From the NCBI GenBank assembly GCA_944376695.1, contig CALWDM010000002.1, forward strand, positions 1-64,000: a stretch of DNA of 64,000 nt. The letters run 5' to 3'. The stretch is from an uncultured Mediterraneibacter sp. (lineage in GTDB: Bacteria > Bacillota > Clostridia > Lachnospirales > Lachnospiraceae). Position 1 is the stretch's first letter. Each line of letters begins with the position of its first letter. Below, in pieces: positions 31,358 through 40,562 of the stretch. The translations under genes and the position numbers were made by a program. Below the pieces are notes generated by a model, which was given only the letters and a program-made list of their open reading frames with translations, was not told the DNA's origin and ran no database searches.

Positions 31358-32806
31358 ATGAGATTAAGAAGCAAACTTGCAATAAAATGCGCGAAAGCGA
31401 CGAGCAGCCTGATCAAAAAGATGAACCGTGGGAGCGGGGTGACCCTGCCCGGGTATGTGGCCCGCCTGATCGATCCGAAGATCTTAAACGAGATGGCAGG
31501 ACAGGTCAGGGAAAAGATCATCGTGACTATGGGGACGAACGGGAAGACGACCACAAACGCGATCCTGTGCCGGGCCCTGGAGAGCGAAGGGAAAAAAGTC
31601 ATCATCAACCGGACCGGGGCGAATATGCTGAACGGGATCATCTCTGCGTTTGTCCTTTCTACGGACAAAAAGGGACGGCTGGACGCGGATTTTGCCTGCA
31701 TCGAGGTGGATGAGATTGCGTCCGTGGGCGTGCTGCCCAGGCTGACGCCGGACTGCGCTCTGCTGACGAATATTTCCAGGGACCAGCTGGACCGTTTCGG
31801 CGAGGTGGATATTACCTATAATAAGCTGATGACTGCTGTGACGAGCGTGCCGAAGACCACGCTCATCATCAACTGCGATGATATCCTTTCCTGTTCGCTT
31901 GCCGAGAACAGCGGAAATCCCTATGTCACCTACGGGATCAGTGAACAGATCTTTGACGATATTTCCCGCTCGGAGATCCGGGAGAGTATTTTCTGCCGGA
32001 AATGCGGGAAAAAGCTGGAGTATGACTTCTTCCACTACGGACAGCTGGGCATCTACCACTGCCCGAACTGCGGATGGGAGCGCCCTCAGCCGGACTATAC
32101 GGCAGAGCATATCGAGCTTCACGATGAGGTTTACTCTTTTGACATGGACAGGCTCCACATCGATTCCACGGCGCGCACGCCGTACAATATCTACAATACC
32201 CTGTCCGCGTATACAGCGCTGAAGGCGCTGGGCGCGGGATATGCCGGGTTCAAAGAGATGATCGAGGCATTTGACTATGGGAATAACCGTGAGAGCATCT
32301 TCCAGATCAATGGGGCGAGAGTACAGCTCCACCTGGCGAAGAATCCCATCGGTTTCCAGCAGAAGGTGTCCCTTGTGCTGAAAGACCCGAAGCCAAAGGA
32401 CATTATCATCCAGATCAATGACACATACCAGGACGGGGAAGATATCTCCTGGCTGTGGGATGTGGATTTCCAGTATCTTGCCGACAGCAATGCGCAGAGC
32501 ATCATCACCGCCGGAACGAGACGGCATGACATGGGACTGCGCCTGAAATACGAGGACATCCCGTGCGGCTCCACTACGGACCTGAGGGCGTCTGTCCTTG
32601 ACCGCGTGGAGAACGGGACGAAAAATCTGTATGTGATCGTAAATTATTCCGGCCTGTACCGGACGAACCATATGCTGACGGAACTTGAAAAAACCTGCGG
32701 AAAGACCGGGGAAGGAAAAGCAGAGCAGGAAAAGAGCGCGGCAGGGAAGCCGGAGCCGGGGACACAGGGACAGAACAGAGAGCAGAAGGGAGGGGAACGG
32801 GCATGA
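31358..32806 (+). CDS. murT: MurT, lipid II isoglutaminyl synthase ligase subunit
   Basis: 482 residues. A Mur-ligase core with the ATP loop VTMGTNGKTTTNAIL near residue 60 carries an inserted zinc ribbon (C213, C216, C235, C238 in CRKCGKKL and CPNCGWE), followed by the MurT C-terminal domain (DUF1727). With GatD it amidates the D-glutamate of lipid II, a step needed for peptidoglycan cross-linking in many Gram-positives. The last about 40 residues are a low-complexity charged tail. Overlaps gatD by 4 bp. Confidence 0.94.
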   Translation: MRLRSKLAIKCAKATSSLIKKMNRGSGVTLPGYVARLIDPKILNEMAGQVREKIIVTMGTNGKTTTNAILCRALESEGKKVIINRTGANMLNGIISAFVLSTDKKGRLDADFACIEVDEIASVGVLPRLTPDCALLTNISRDQLDRFGEVDITYNKLMTAVTSVPKTTLIINCDDILSCSLAENSGNPYVTYGISEQIFDDISRSEIRESIFCRKCGKKLEYDFFHYGQLGIYHCPNCGWERPQPDYTAEHIELHDEVYSFDMDRLHIDSTARTPYNIYNTLSAYTALKALGAGYAGFKEMIEAFDYGNNRESIFQINGARVQLHLAKNPIGFQQKVSLVLKDPKPKDIIIQINDTYQDGEDISWLWDVDFQYLADSNAQSIITAGTRRHDMGLRLKYEDIPCGSTTDLRASVLDRVENGTKNLYVIVNYSGLYRTNHMLTELEKTCGKTGEGKAEQEKSAAGKPEPGTQGQNREQKGGERA

Positions 32807-33564
32807 TGAAACTGACTATCGGGCATTTATACCCGGACCTTCTGAACCTGTACGGTGACAGGGGCAATATCCAGTGCTTCCGAAAACGACTGGAATGGCG
32901 GGGGATAGAGGCTGAGGTGATCCCTTTCCTGTCAGGGGATAAGATTGATTTCCAAAAGCTGGACATCGTGCTCCTGGGCGGGGGCTCGGACCGGGAGCAG
33001 GAGCTTGTCTGCGGATTCTTAAAAGACATCCGGGAGGATTTTCAGGCATATGTAGAGAACGGCGGCGTAGTGCTGGCAGTCTGCGGGGGTTATCAGCTCC
33101 TGGGAAAATATTACAGAACGGACAAAAAGACCATCGAAGGGCTGGGGATCCTAGATATCACGACAGAGTGGGAGCCGGAGCGGCTGATCCGAAATATCGT
33201 GCTCAATAGCCCGCTTTTCGAGCAGCCGGTGGTAGGATTCGAGAACCACGGCGGGCGGACTTATATCGGGGACCATACCCCCTTCGGAAAGGTGTTTTAC
33301 GGGCTTGGCAATACCGGGAAATCCGGTTACGAAGGCGTGGTATACAAAAATGTGATCGCCACGTACCTGCACGGACCGCTCCTTCCGAAAAACCCGCAGG
33401 TGTGCGACTATCTCCTGGAGCGCGCGCTGAAGAGGAAATACGGGGACGGCGTGACGCTCGAGCCGCTTGCGGACGAGCTGGAGCACAAGGCGAACAGCTA
33501 TATCGTGGACAGGTACAGTGATAAGAAATATATTCTGAAAGAAACGATCAAACGTTATACGTAA
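32803..33564 (+). CDS. gatD: GatD, glutamine amidotransferase subunit of lipid II amidation
   Basis: 253 residues, class I (triad-type) glutaminase of the CobB/CobQ-like group. The nucleophile is Cys94 in LAVCGGYQLLGKY, and the catalytic His lies in ATYLHGPLLPKNP. It releases ammonia for MurT. The start overlaps murT (ATGATG), the usual operon arrangement, so translation is coupled. Confidence 0.94.
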   Translation: MMKLTIGHLYPDLLNLYGDRGNIQCFRKRLEWRGIEAEVIPFLSGDKIDFQKLDIVLLGGGSDREQELVCGFLKDIREDFQAYVENGGVVLAVCGGYQLLGKYYRTDKKTIEGLGILDITTEWEPERLIRNIVLNSPLFEQPVVGFENHGGRTYIGDHTPFGKVFYGLGNTGKSGYEGVVYKNVIATYLHGPLLPKNPQVCDYLLERALKRKYGDGVTLEPLADELEHKANSYIVDRYSDKKYILKETIKRYT

Positions 33565-33612
33565 TGTGCAGGCGCAGCGTGAACCGCCGCGTTTGCCGTG
33601 AGGAGGGAGCGT

Positions 33613-34587
33613 ATGCGGATACATTACAGAGAGTCAGAGGGCGGGATTGAGATCGTACGGTGCTTTGGCGCTGACGGAAAGGTGGAGCTGCCGGCCGTGA
33701 TCAGCGGTATGCCTGTAATCCGGGCGGCGGCTTACGCCTTTTCTGACAGAAAGGCACAGGAGGAGAAAGATGTCCTTGTCTGCGAGACAGAGGATGGAAG
33801 ACTTTTCCGGCAGCAGGAGCGCCTTCTGGCCGGAGAGGCCGTAGAGAGCGTGAGCTTCCCGGATACGCTGGAAGAGATCGGAAAATATATTTTTTACGGA
33901 TGCAGGAACTTAAGGAAACTGAGCTTTTCGGACAGGCTGACAGAGATCGGCAGCGGAGCGTTCACCGGGTGCAGGTCCCTGTCCAGGCTGGAGGTGCGCT
34001 TCCTGACCGGCGGGAAGTCCTGTGTCCCGGAGATACTCGGTGATCTGTGGCAGAGGATCGATGCGGTCTTTTATGAACCGGGAAGTCCGGCTCCGGCGGC
34101 GTACCTTGTATTCCCCGAGCATTATGAAGAAGCAGTGGAGAATACGCCTGCCCGCATCCTTTTTACACAGCATCACGGTTCGGGAAACAATTACAGACAG
34201 TGCTTTTACGGGAAAGAGATGGATTACCGGAAATATGACGACCTGTTCTGTGTGGCAAAGGCGCAGGATAAGACAGGTGTGCTGACAGATCTGATCTTCG
34301 GCAGGCTGATGTATCCGGCAGAGCTCACCGGGGAGGCGGAGGAAATGTACGAGTCCTATGTCCGGGAACACGGCGCGAAGACGGCGGCGTACCTGACGGA
34401 TACGGGGAAGCTCCCCGCGCTGAAAGAAATGTCCCGCCGGGGGCTGTGGACGGAAGAGTCGCTGAATGCGGCGGCGGAGTACGCGGCAGCAGGCGCCGGG
34501 ACCGCGGAGAGGAGGAGCATCTTAAGCTTTCTGATGAATGAAAAACACAGATTATTTCCTGTGAGAAAGGGGAAATATGAATTATAA
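33613..34587 (+). CDS. Leucine-rich-repeat (BspA-like, LRR_5) protein
   Basis: About 324 residues. The ATG at 33613 follows GAGGAGGGAGC; the GTG at 33598 overlaps that ribosome site. At least two LRR_5 units are visible, VSFPDTLEEIGKYIFYGCRN and LSFSDRLTEIGSGAFTGCRS. There is no signal peptide or anchor, so it is cytoplasmic. It overlaps the VWA gene by 11 bp and so is co-translated with the VWA/MoxR pair. A scaffold or adaptor role is inferred. Function unknown. Confidence 0.85.
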   Translation: MRIHYRESEGGIEIVRCFGADGKVELPAVISGMPVIRAAAYAFSDRKAQEEKDVLVCETEDGRLFRQQERLLAGEAVESVSFPDTLEEIGKYIFYGCRNLRKLSFSDRLTEIGSGAFTGCRSLSRLEVRFLTGGKSCVPEILGDLWQRIDAVFYEPGSPAPAAYLVFPEHYEEAVENTPARILFTQHHGSGNNYRQCFYGKEMDYRKYDDLFCVAKAQDKTGVLTDLIFGRLMYPAELTGEAEEMYESYVREHGAKTAAYLTDTGKLPALKEMSRRGLWTEESLNAAAEYAAAGAGTAERRSILSFLMNEKHRLFPVRKGKYEL

Positions 34588-35914
34588 GATAACGGAGAAA
34601 AGCGAGAACCATCGGGAGGAAGCCGCGCTTAAGCTGGAGCGGCTCGGCCGTGAGATCCTGGGGATCTGCCGGGAGGAGCTGTATTTTTCCATGAGGTTTA
34701 TGGACGTGGCCCTGAGCAGCTTTTCGTATCAGATGGATACGGAGGTCAGCCCCTTCGGGACGGACGGGTACAGGATGTACTTTCATCCCCGGGAGCTGGG
34801 CGGACTCTACCGGCAGAACCGGATCCTCGTAAACAGAGGATATCTCCACATGGTTCTTCACTGTATTTTCCGACACATAATAAAACGTGGGAAAGATGGC
34901 AGATACTGGAATTTAAGCTGTGATATCGCGGCGGAGCATATCATCGACGGATGCGATCTGAGGCCGGTGCGCTTTTCCCGGAGCCTGCTGCGGCGGGAGA
35001 CTTACCGGAAGCTGGAGTCCTCCGGCCATGTGCTCAATGCGGAAAGGATCTTCCGGGAGCTGGAGGAGTGGGAGCTTACGGAGAAGGAGCTGGCAATGCT
35101 GGAGGAAGAGTTCTGTGTGGACGACCACAGGTACTGGGCGGAGAAGGAGGAGAAAGGCCCGTCGGATGAACAGCTTGAGAAAAAATGGAAAGACATCGAT
35201 GAGAAGATGGAGACAGACCTGGAGACCTTTTCCAAAGAAGCATCCGGGCAGAGCGGGGACTTCCTCGCTGAGTTGCGGGCGGAGAACCGGGAGCGTCATG
35301 ATTACCGGGAGTTTCTGCGGAAGTTTTCCGTGTTCCGGGAGGAGTTAAAGGCGGATGACGATACCTTTGATTACGGGTTCTATACTTACGGACTGTCCCT
35401 TTACGGGAACATGCCCCTCATTGAACCGCTGGAGACAAGAGAGGTCCGCAGAGTGGAGGAGTTTGCCATTGCCGTGGACACATCCATGTCCTGCTCCGGG
35501 GAGCTTGTGCGGCGGTTTCTGGAAGAGACATACAATGTGCTGGCGGAGAATGAAAGCTTCTTCCAGAAGGTGAACGTACATGTCCTCCAGTGCGATGAGA
35601 AAGTGCATACGGATGTAAAGATCACATCCCGGGAAGAACTGAAAGAATATATGGAGCATTTTCAGTTATACGGAGAGGGCGGGACGGATTTCCGTCCGGC
35701 TTTTGAATATGTGGACAGCCTGATCGAAAAGGGAGAATATGTAAACCTGAAAGGGCTGATTTATTTTACGGACGGATATGGGATCTATCCGGCGAAAATG
35801 CCGCGGTACAGGACTGCGTTCGTATTCATGGAGGAGGATTACAGAGACGCGGATGTGCCGCCCTGGGCAGTGCGCCTTGTGGTCAGCGGGGACAGCCTGG
35901 AACAGAGTGAGTGA
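34577..35914 (+). CDS. VWA-like (DUF2201) putative metallopeptidase
   Basis: 445 residues. The N-terminal half has the metallopeptidase-like DUF2201 region with MVLHCIFRHIIKR, an H-x3-H type helix. The C-terminal half is a von Willebrand A-like domain with the metal-site motif AVDTSMSC near residue 300 (D-x-S-x-S) and a later IYFTDGYG. It is coupled to the LRR gene before it and to the MoxR-type ATPase after it. VWA/MoxR pairs act as chaperone-like or insertion machines for other proteins; the target here is unknown. Confidence 0.88.
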   Translation: MNYKITEKSENHREEAALKLERLGREILGICREELYFSMRFMDVALSSFSYQMDTEVSPFGTDGYRMYFHPRELGGLYRQNRILVNRGYLHMVLHCIFRHIIKRGKDGRYWNLSCDIAAEHIIDGCDLRPVRFSRSLLRRETYRKLESSGHVLNAERIFRELEEWELTEKELAMLEEEFCVDDHRYWAEKEEKGPSDEQLEKKWKDIDEKMETDLETFSKEASGQSGDFLAELRAENRERHDYREFLRKFSVFREELKADDDTFDYGFYTYGLSLYGNMPLIEPLETREVRRVEEFAIAVDTSMSCSGELVRRFLEETYNVLAENESFFQKVNVHVLQCDEKVHTDVKITSREELKEYMEHFQLYGEGGTDFRPAFEYVDSLIEKGEYVNLKGLIYFTDGYGIYPAKMPRYRTAFVFMEEDYRDADVPPWAVRLVVSGDSLEQSE

Positions 35915-35940
35915 CCGGGCCATGCGGGGAACGATACACA

Positions 35941-36028
35941 AAAACAATACAGAAAAACAATACAGGATAAAGATTCGGGAAAAGATACAGGAAAAGATAC
36001 GGGAAAAGATACAGGGAAAAATACAGGA
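35941..36028 (+). repeat. Twelve-base tandem repeat between the VWA and MoxR genes
   Basis: About six imperfect units close to AAAAGATACAGG, preceded by two AAACAATACAG-like units. The block fills most of the gap between the two genes. Its purine-rich composition suggests slippage expansion. Confidence 0.75.
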
Positions 36029-36061
36029 CGAGGACTGGATAACAGGCAGGAGGAACAAAGT

Positions 36062-37573
36062 TTGGATATAAAACGCGCAAAACAGGAGATTAAAGACGCA
36101 GTAGAAGCATATCTTCTAAAGGATACTTCCGGCGAATATGAGATACCGGCAGTGAGGCAGCGCCCGGTGCTTCTTATGGGACCGCCGGGCATCGGAAAGA
36201 CTCAGATCATGGAACAGATCGCAAAAGAACTGAAGATCGGCCTGGTGGCGTATACGATCACCCACCATACAAGGCAGAGCGCTGTGGGACTTCCATTTAT
36301 CAGAGAGAAGGAGTACGGCGGGCAGAAATATTCGGTGACAGAATATACGATGAGCGAGATCATTGCCTCTGTGCATGAGAAGATGGAGCAGACAGGGAGG
36401 AAAGAGGGGATCCTGTTTATTGATGAGATCAACTGCGTGTCAGAGACTCTGGCCCCGGCTATGCTGCAGTTCCTGCAGGGAAAGACCTTCGGCACGCACA
36501 GAGTGCCGGAGGGCTGGGTCATCGTGGCGGCAGGGAATCCTCCGGAGTACAATAAATCCGTGCGGGAGTTCGATGTAGTGACGCTGGACCGGCTCAAAAA
36601 AATCGATGTGGAGGCAGATTTCCCGGCATGGAAGGAGTACGCGTACCGCCAGGGCATCCATCCGGCGGTCATCTCCTACCTGGAGCTGCGGCGGGAGAAT
36701 TTCTACCGGGTCGAGAACACAGTGGACGGCAAGCTCTTTGCCACGGCAAGAGGCTGGGAAGATCTGTCCCGGCTTATCCAGGTATACGAAAAACTGGGAA
36801 AAACTGTTGACCGGGACGTGGCGTACCAGTATATCCAGCACAGGATGATCGCGAAAGATTTTGCCAATTATCTGGAACTGTATTATAAATACAGTACAGA
36901 TTACAGAATAGAGGATATTTTGGACGGCAGGTGGGACGCGGGCGTGCTCAGTAAGATCGGAGCTGCTGCATTTGACGAGCATCTGAGCATCGTCAGCCTC
37001 TTAAGCGGCCGGCTGGGGGAAATGTTCCGGGAATGTTACCGGCAGGATGCATATGTGGCGAAGCTGTATGAATATCTTATCTATTACAGGGATAATCATC
37101 CTGCTGTGACGCTGGACGGCGTGCGCGCGGCGGCGGAGAAGGAGCTGGAAGAGCAGAAACGCGCGGAAATCCTGACAAAAGAGCGGGAGCATACTCTGAC
37201 ACGGGTGATCGACGCCCTGATCCGTTTCGAACTGGGCTTAAAGGGAGAACTCTTCTCAGAGGATGAAGCATTTAACAGGGTCAGGGAAATGTTCGGCAGG
37301 GAGAAGGAAGAGCTCGGCGCCGCGGAAAGCCATGCATCCGCGGCGCTGGAGAATGCGTTCCGCTTCATGGAGGACGCGTTCGGCGAGAGCCAGGAGATGG
37401 TGTCGTTTGTCACAGAGCTCAATGACAATTATTACAGCGCCTGGTTTATCAGGGAAAACGGCAGCGACTTGTACTACAGGTATAACAAAGGGCTTCTCTT
37501 TGACGAGAGAAGCGAGGGCGTAGCGCGGCAGATGGATGAGATAGAGACGCTGCTGAACACAGGCATTAAGTAG
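36062..37573 (+). CDS. MoxR-type AAA+ ATPase
   Basis: 503 residues, TTG start with AGGAGGAAC about 8 bases upstream. Walker A is MGPPGIGKTQIMEQIA near residue 40, Walker B is ILFIDEINCVSE, and sensor 1 is VAAGNPPEYN. The C-terminal half is helical and specific to this subfamily. It works with the VWA protein encoded just upstream, as ATPase and adaptor. Proteins of this pair are widespread in Lachnospiraceae, but the client is not known. Confidence 0.9.
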   Translation: MDIKRAKQEIKDAVEAYLLKDTSGEYEIPAVRQRPVLLMGPPGIGKTQIMEQIAKELKIGLVAYTITHHTRQSAVGLPFIREKEYGGQKYSVTEYTMSEIIASVHEKMEQTGRKEGILFIDEINCVSETLAPAMLQFLQGKTFGTHRVPEGWVIVAAGNPPEYNKSVREFDVVTLDRLKKIDVEADFPAWKEYAYRQGIHPAVISYLELRRENFYRVENTVDGKLFATARGWEDLSRLIQVYEKLGKTVDRDVAYQYIQHRMIAKDFANYLELYYKYSTDYRIEDILDGRWDAGVLSKIGAAAFDEHLSIVSLLSGRLGEMFRECYRQDAYVAKLYEYLIYYRDNHPAVTLDGVRAAAEKELEEQKRAEILTKEREHTLTRVIDALIRFELGLKGELFSEDEAFNRVREMFGREKEELGAAESHASAALENAFRFMEDAFGESQEMVSFVTELNDNYYSAWFIRENGSDLYYRYNKGLLFDERSEGVARQMDEIETLLNTGIK

Positions 37574-37629
37574 TGTACACCGGAAGGAAGAGCGGCAAAT
37601 TGCTATAAAGAATGTGATTTTTTATAAAA

Positions 37630-37770
37630 ATATGATATAATGGTTCCACATTCGTGCAGCCGGCAGAGATTTCACCGCCTCCCCCCCTGCCGGTGAAAAC
37701 GGGGGAGGCTGGGAATCAGGCGGCAGACGCCGGCATGGAAAAGCATGTAAAAGAAAGGAAGCGAGGGCGT
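37630..37770 (+). promoter_or_regulatory. GC-rich structured leader before the LUD gene
   Basis: A TATAAT -10 box lies near 37634. The following leader has CCGCCTCCCCCC pairing with GGGGGAGGC, TTTCACCG pairing with CGGTGAAA, and GCCGGCA/TGCCGGC matches further apart, so it can fold extensively. I do not recognise a named riboswitch. It may be a regulatory leader or simply a hairpin-rich gap. Confidence 0.35.
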
Positions 37771-37774
37771 TACG

Positions 37775-38410
37775 ATGGATGCAAGGCAGAAAAGAAATGA
37801 AGTACTTGGAAAACGTGTTGTAAAGGCACTGGAATCCAGAAATATGGAGGCCTATTATGCGGCGACGAAAGAAGAAGCGGTAAAGATTGCGCTGGAGCTG
37901 ATCCCTGAGGGAAGCAGCATTAATATGGGCGGTTCGATGTCTGTCCGTGAAGTGGGGCTTCTGGACGCGATCAAGTCCGGGAATTATAATTTTTATGACC
38001 GGGATAAAGCGTCAACGCAGGAGGAGAAACGGGAGATTGCAAGGAAGGCGTTCACCTGCGACTGGTTTCTCGGCAGCGTCAACGCAATGAGTGAAGACGG
38101 AGTGTTTGTAAACATAGACGGAAATGCAAACCGGGTGGCAGCCTATGCCTTTGGTCCTGAAAATGTACTTCTCATCGTAGGGATGAACAAAGTGGTAAAG
38201 ACAGAGGAGGATGCTTTGCACAGGGCAAGGAATGAGGCGGCACCCATCAATACCCAGAGATTTGGAACCGCTACTCCGTGTGTGAAAAACGGAAGCTGTT
38301 TTGACTGTAAAAGCCCGGAATGCATCTGCTGTCAGATCCTGATCACAAGATTCAGCCGGATCCCGCGCAGATTTAAGATCATACTCGTAGATGAAAATCT
38401 GGGATTCTGA
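37775..38410 (+). CDS. LUD-domain protein (LutC/YkgG-like)
   Basis: 211 residues of the LUD family. Typical motifs are INMGGSMSVREVGLLDAI, GSVNAMSEDGVFVNIDGNAN and VLLIVGMNKVV. A Cys cluster near the C-terminus, CVKNGSCFDCKSPECICCQ, suggests a metal or iron-sulfur site, as in the clostridial single-gene version. LutC in Bacillus takes part in lactate oxidation with LutA and LutB, but neither partner is present here, so the role is uncertain. Confidence 0.88.
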   Translation: MDARQKRNEVLGKRVVKALESRNMEAYYAATKEEAVKIALELIPEGSSINMGGSMSVREVGLLDAIKSGNYNFYDRDKASTQEEKREIARKAFTCDWFLGSVNAMSEDGVFVNIDGNANRVAAYAFGPENVLLIVGMNKVVKTEEDALHRARNEAAPINTQRFGTATPCVKNGSCFDCKSPECICCQILITRFSRIPRRFKIILVDENLGF

Positions 38411-38461
38411 CAGAAATATCCTTTGGGCAGCCAATAGAAAAGTATAAGAGGTACAGGTGCA

Positions 38462-39478
38462 ATGGACAGAGAAGAGAGAAAAAAAACAGATGGCGTCACG
38501 CAGAAGCGCCCGGTACATAGAAAACCGCGCAGGCCGGGGGAAGTATCACACCGCAGAGCAGAGGGAAGCGCGCATCGGAAGCCAGACAGCACGCCAGACC
38601 GGCGTACGGAAAGCAGCACATTGCGCAGGGAAAGCTGCGGGCGGCCTGACCGGGACGGGAACAGCCGGAAAAAGAACTCTGGAAGAAAGCCGGGACGGCC
38701 GGTAAGGAGAGAAAATCCAAAGAAGAAGAGACAGCAGAAAAGGAACCGGTTTAATGTGCTGTCAAGCGTGATTCTGATCGCTGCGGTATGCGTGTTCGTA
38801 TTCTCTTTGTATCAATTGATTGCAATGCTGATCCCGTATTACTCAGGGGGAAAGATTTATGACGAGATCAAAGATCTTGCTATAACAGCAGACGAGGACG
38901 GAAGCGGATTCCAGGTAGACTTTGACGCGCTGCTCAGAGAAAATTCAGATACAGTGGCATGGATCCGGTTCGACGAACCTTCGATTATCAATTACCCGGT
39001 TGTAAAGAGCGCTGATAACACAGAATATCTGACGAAGACGTTTACGGCAAATGACAACAAGCTGGGAGCGATTTTCATGGATATGAGGAACAGCAGTGAT
39101 TTTTCCGACAGAAACACGTTTATCTACGGGCATCATCTGAATGTGGGCGGAGAAATGTTTTCTGAGCTCCTGAAATATGAAAGCGAGTCATTTCGCAGTG
39201 AGCACCCGTATTTTTATATTTATACGCCCGACGGAAAAGTCAGGACATACACAGTGTTCTCTGCCGGGGTAGTAAAGGATACGGCGGACAATTATAAAAT
39301 TGATTATGCATCAGATGCAGAATATGAGGAATATCTCAGAATTTGTCAGGAATCTTCTAATTACAGGACAGATGTTGAACTGAATGCGCAGTCACAGATC
39401 GTCAGTCTGTCAACCTGTACGAATGTACGCGATGACGAACGTTTTCTTGTGCAGGGCGTGCTGACGTCGACAGATTAA
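38462..39478 (+). CDS. srtB: Class B sortase
   Basis: 338 residues. A long, highly basic and low-complexity N-terminus (about residues 1-95) is followed by one membrane segment (about 99-122), then the sortase domain. Catalytic residues are His in FIYGHHLNVGGEMF, Cys in VSLSTCTNVRDDER, and the Arg a few residues later. It is a membrane-anchored transpeptidase that joins sorted surface proteins to the cell wall. No substrate gene with a sorting signal is next to it. The unusual length is due to the basic tail inside the cell. Confidence 0.92.
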   Translation: MDREERKKTDGVTQKRPVHRKPRRPGEVSHRRAEGSAHRKPDSTPDRRTESSTLRRESCGRPDRDGNSRKKNSGRKPGRPVRRENPKKKRQQKRNRFNVLSSVILIAAVCVFVFSLYQLIAMLIPYYSGGKIYDEIKDLAITADEDGSGFQVDFDALLRENSDTVAWIRFDEPSIINYPVVKSADNTEYLTKTFTANDNKLGAIFMDMRNSSDFSDRNTFIYGHHLNVGGEMFSELLKYESESFRSEHPYFYIYTPDGKVRTYTVFSAGVVKDTADNYKIDYASDAEYEEYLRICQESSNYRTDVELNAQSQIVSLSTCTNVRDDERFLVQGVLTSTD

Positions 39479-39504
39479 ACAGGGGCTGGAAAGGAACAGA
39501 AACA

Positions 39505-39693
39505 ATGGCAGACAGATTCGGCGTGGGGGATGTCATTACTATGAAAAAACCACACCCCTGCGGGAGCAAAGACTGGGAAGTTCTGCGCGTGGGAGCAGAC
39601 TTTCGGCTGAAATGTAAAGGGTGCGGGCATCAGATCATGGTACCACGCCGTCTGGTTGAAAAAAACACCAGAAATATTGTAAAAAAATCTTGA
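39505..39693 (+). CDS. DUF951 family small protein
   Basis: 62 residues. The family signature DVITMKKPHPCGSKDWEVLR and FRLKCKGCGHQIMVPR is clear, with the Cys pair CKGC probably binding zinc. DUF951 genes often stand just upstream of rpsF in Firmicutes, as here. Function not established; an RNA-related role is inferred from its constant neighbours. Confidence 0.9.
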   Translation: MADRFGVGDVITMKKPHPCGSKDWEVLRVGADFRLKCKGCGHQIMVPRRLVEKNTRNIVKKS

Positions 39694-39714
39694 AACACCT
39701 TCTTATCTATGTTA

Positions 39715-39820
39715 TCATAAATAACCGTGACATACTGTCGGAAACTGTTTCGGCAAGTATCATTATTCCTTGTTCCCGCAGTGAAGACGGGGGCCAGAGA
39801 CCATAAGGAGGTGCAAGAAC
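39715..39820 (+). promoter_or_regulatory. Leader of the rpsF operon
   Basis: About 105 nt between DUF951 and rpsF with inverted sequence (TACTG/AAGTA region and CCCGC...GCGGG-like parts). S6 operon leaders in many bacteria bind the S6:S18 complex for autoregulation. The location fits; I could not confirm the consensus fold by eye. Confidence 0.4.
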
Positions 39821-40108
39821 ATGAATAAGTATGAATTAGCTGTTGTTGTGAGCGCTAAACTCGAAGACGAAGCAAGAGCAGATGTAATCGAGAAAGTGAA
39901 AGCGCTGATCACACGTTTCGGCGGTAACGTGACAGACGTGGATGAGTGGGGCAAGAGAAGATTCGCTTACGAGATCCGGAAGATGACAGAAGGATATTAC
40001 TACTTCGTACACTTCGAGGCTGAGCCGGCAGTTCCGGGTGAAGTGGAACAGCGTATCCGCATTATGGACAACGTGCTCAGATATTTATGCGTGAAACAGG
40101 AAGCATAA
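39821..40108 (+). CDS. rpsF: Ribosomal protein bS6
   Basis: 95 residues, normal length. Family motifs are YELAVVVSAKLEDEARADVI, VTDVDEWGKRRFAYEI and VLRYLCVK. It binds the central domain of 16S rRNA together with S18. AAGGAGGTG lies before the ATG. First gene of the standard rpsF-ssb-rpsR operon. Confidence 0.97.
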   Translation: MNKYELAVVVSAKLEDEARADVIEKVKALITRFGGNVTDVDEWGKRRFAYEIRKMTEGYYYFVHFEAEPAVPGEVEQRIRIMDNVLRYLCVKQEA

Positions 40109-40124
40109 GCGGAAAGAGGTATAT

Positions 40125-40562
40125 ATGAATAAGGCAGTTTTAGTGGGACGGTTGACAAGAGATCCTGAAGTCAGATATTCACAGGGAGAGAATGCGACGG
40201 CAGTTGCGAGATACACGGTTGCCGTCGACCGCAGATTCAAGCGGGAGGGAGAGCCGACAGCGGATTTTATTCCGTGCGTGGTGTTCGGACGTTCCGCAGA
40301 GTTTGCAGAGAAGTATTTCCGCCAGGGAATGCGGGTTTCCGTTTCCGGACGTATCCAGACCGGAAGCTACACGAATAAGGACGGTGTGAGAGTATACACA
40401 ACGGAAGTGATCGTGGAGGAGCAGGAATTCGCGGAGAGCAGGGCTGAGAGTGAGTCGAACAGATCCTCTTACCAGCAGCCGGCACCGGCGCCGAGCGCGC
40501 CGGCAGGCGACGGATTTATGAACATCCCTGATGGCATTGATGAGGAGCTGCCGTTCAATTGA
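40125..40562 (+). CDS. ssb: Single-stranded DNA-binding protein
   Basis: 145 residues. The OB fold is clear (MNKAVLVGRLTRDPEVRY, PCVVFGRSAEFAEKY, GRIQTGSYTNKDG), followed by a Gln/Pro-rich linker and the acidic C-terminal tip DEELPFN, which recruits replication and repair partners. Located between rpsF and rpsR as usual. Confidence 0.97.
   Translation: MNKAVLVGRLTRDPEVRYSQGENATAVARYTVAVDRRFKREGEPTADFIPCVVFGRSAEFAEKYFRQGMRVSVSGRIQTGSYTNKDGVRVYTTEVIVEEQEFAESRAESESNRSSYQQPAPAPSAPAGDGFMNIPDGIDEELPFN

Noticed and set aside
31484..32671. A 395-codon open frame on the minus strand
   Set aside because: Antisense to murT, in the frame that stays open by codon bias in GC-rich genes; no domain is visible.
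35941..36028. Possible coding repeat (EKI-QEKI-REKI) on the plus strand
   Set aside because: The frame has no ribosome site or conserved start and lies in the gap between two firm genes; simple DNA slippage explains it better.
39715..39820. A known riboswitch upstream of rpsF
   Set aside because: No metabolite-riboswitch consensus is visible; a ribosomal-protein leader is the expected element at this place.
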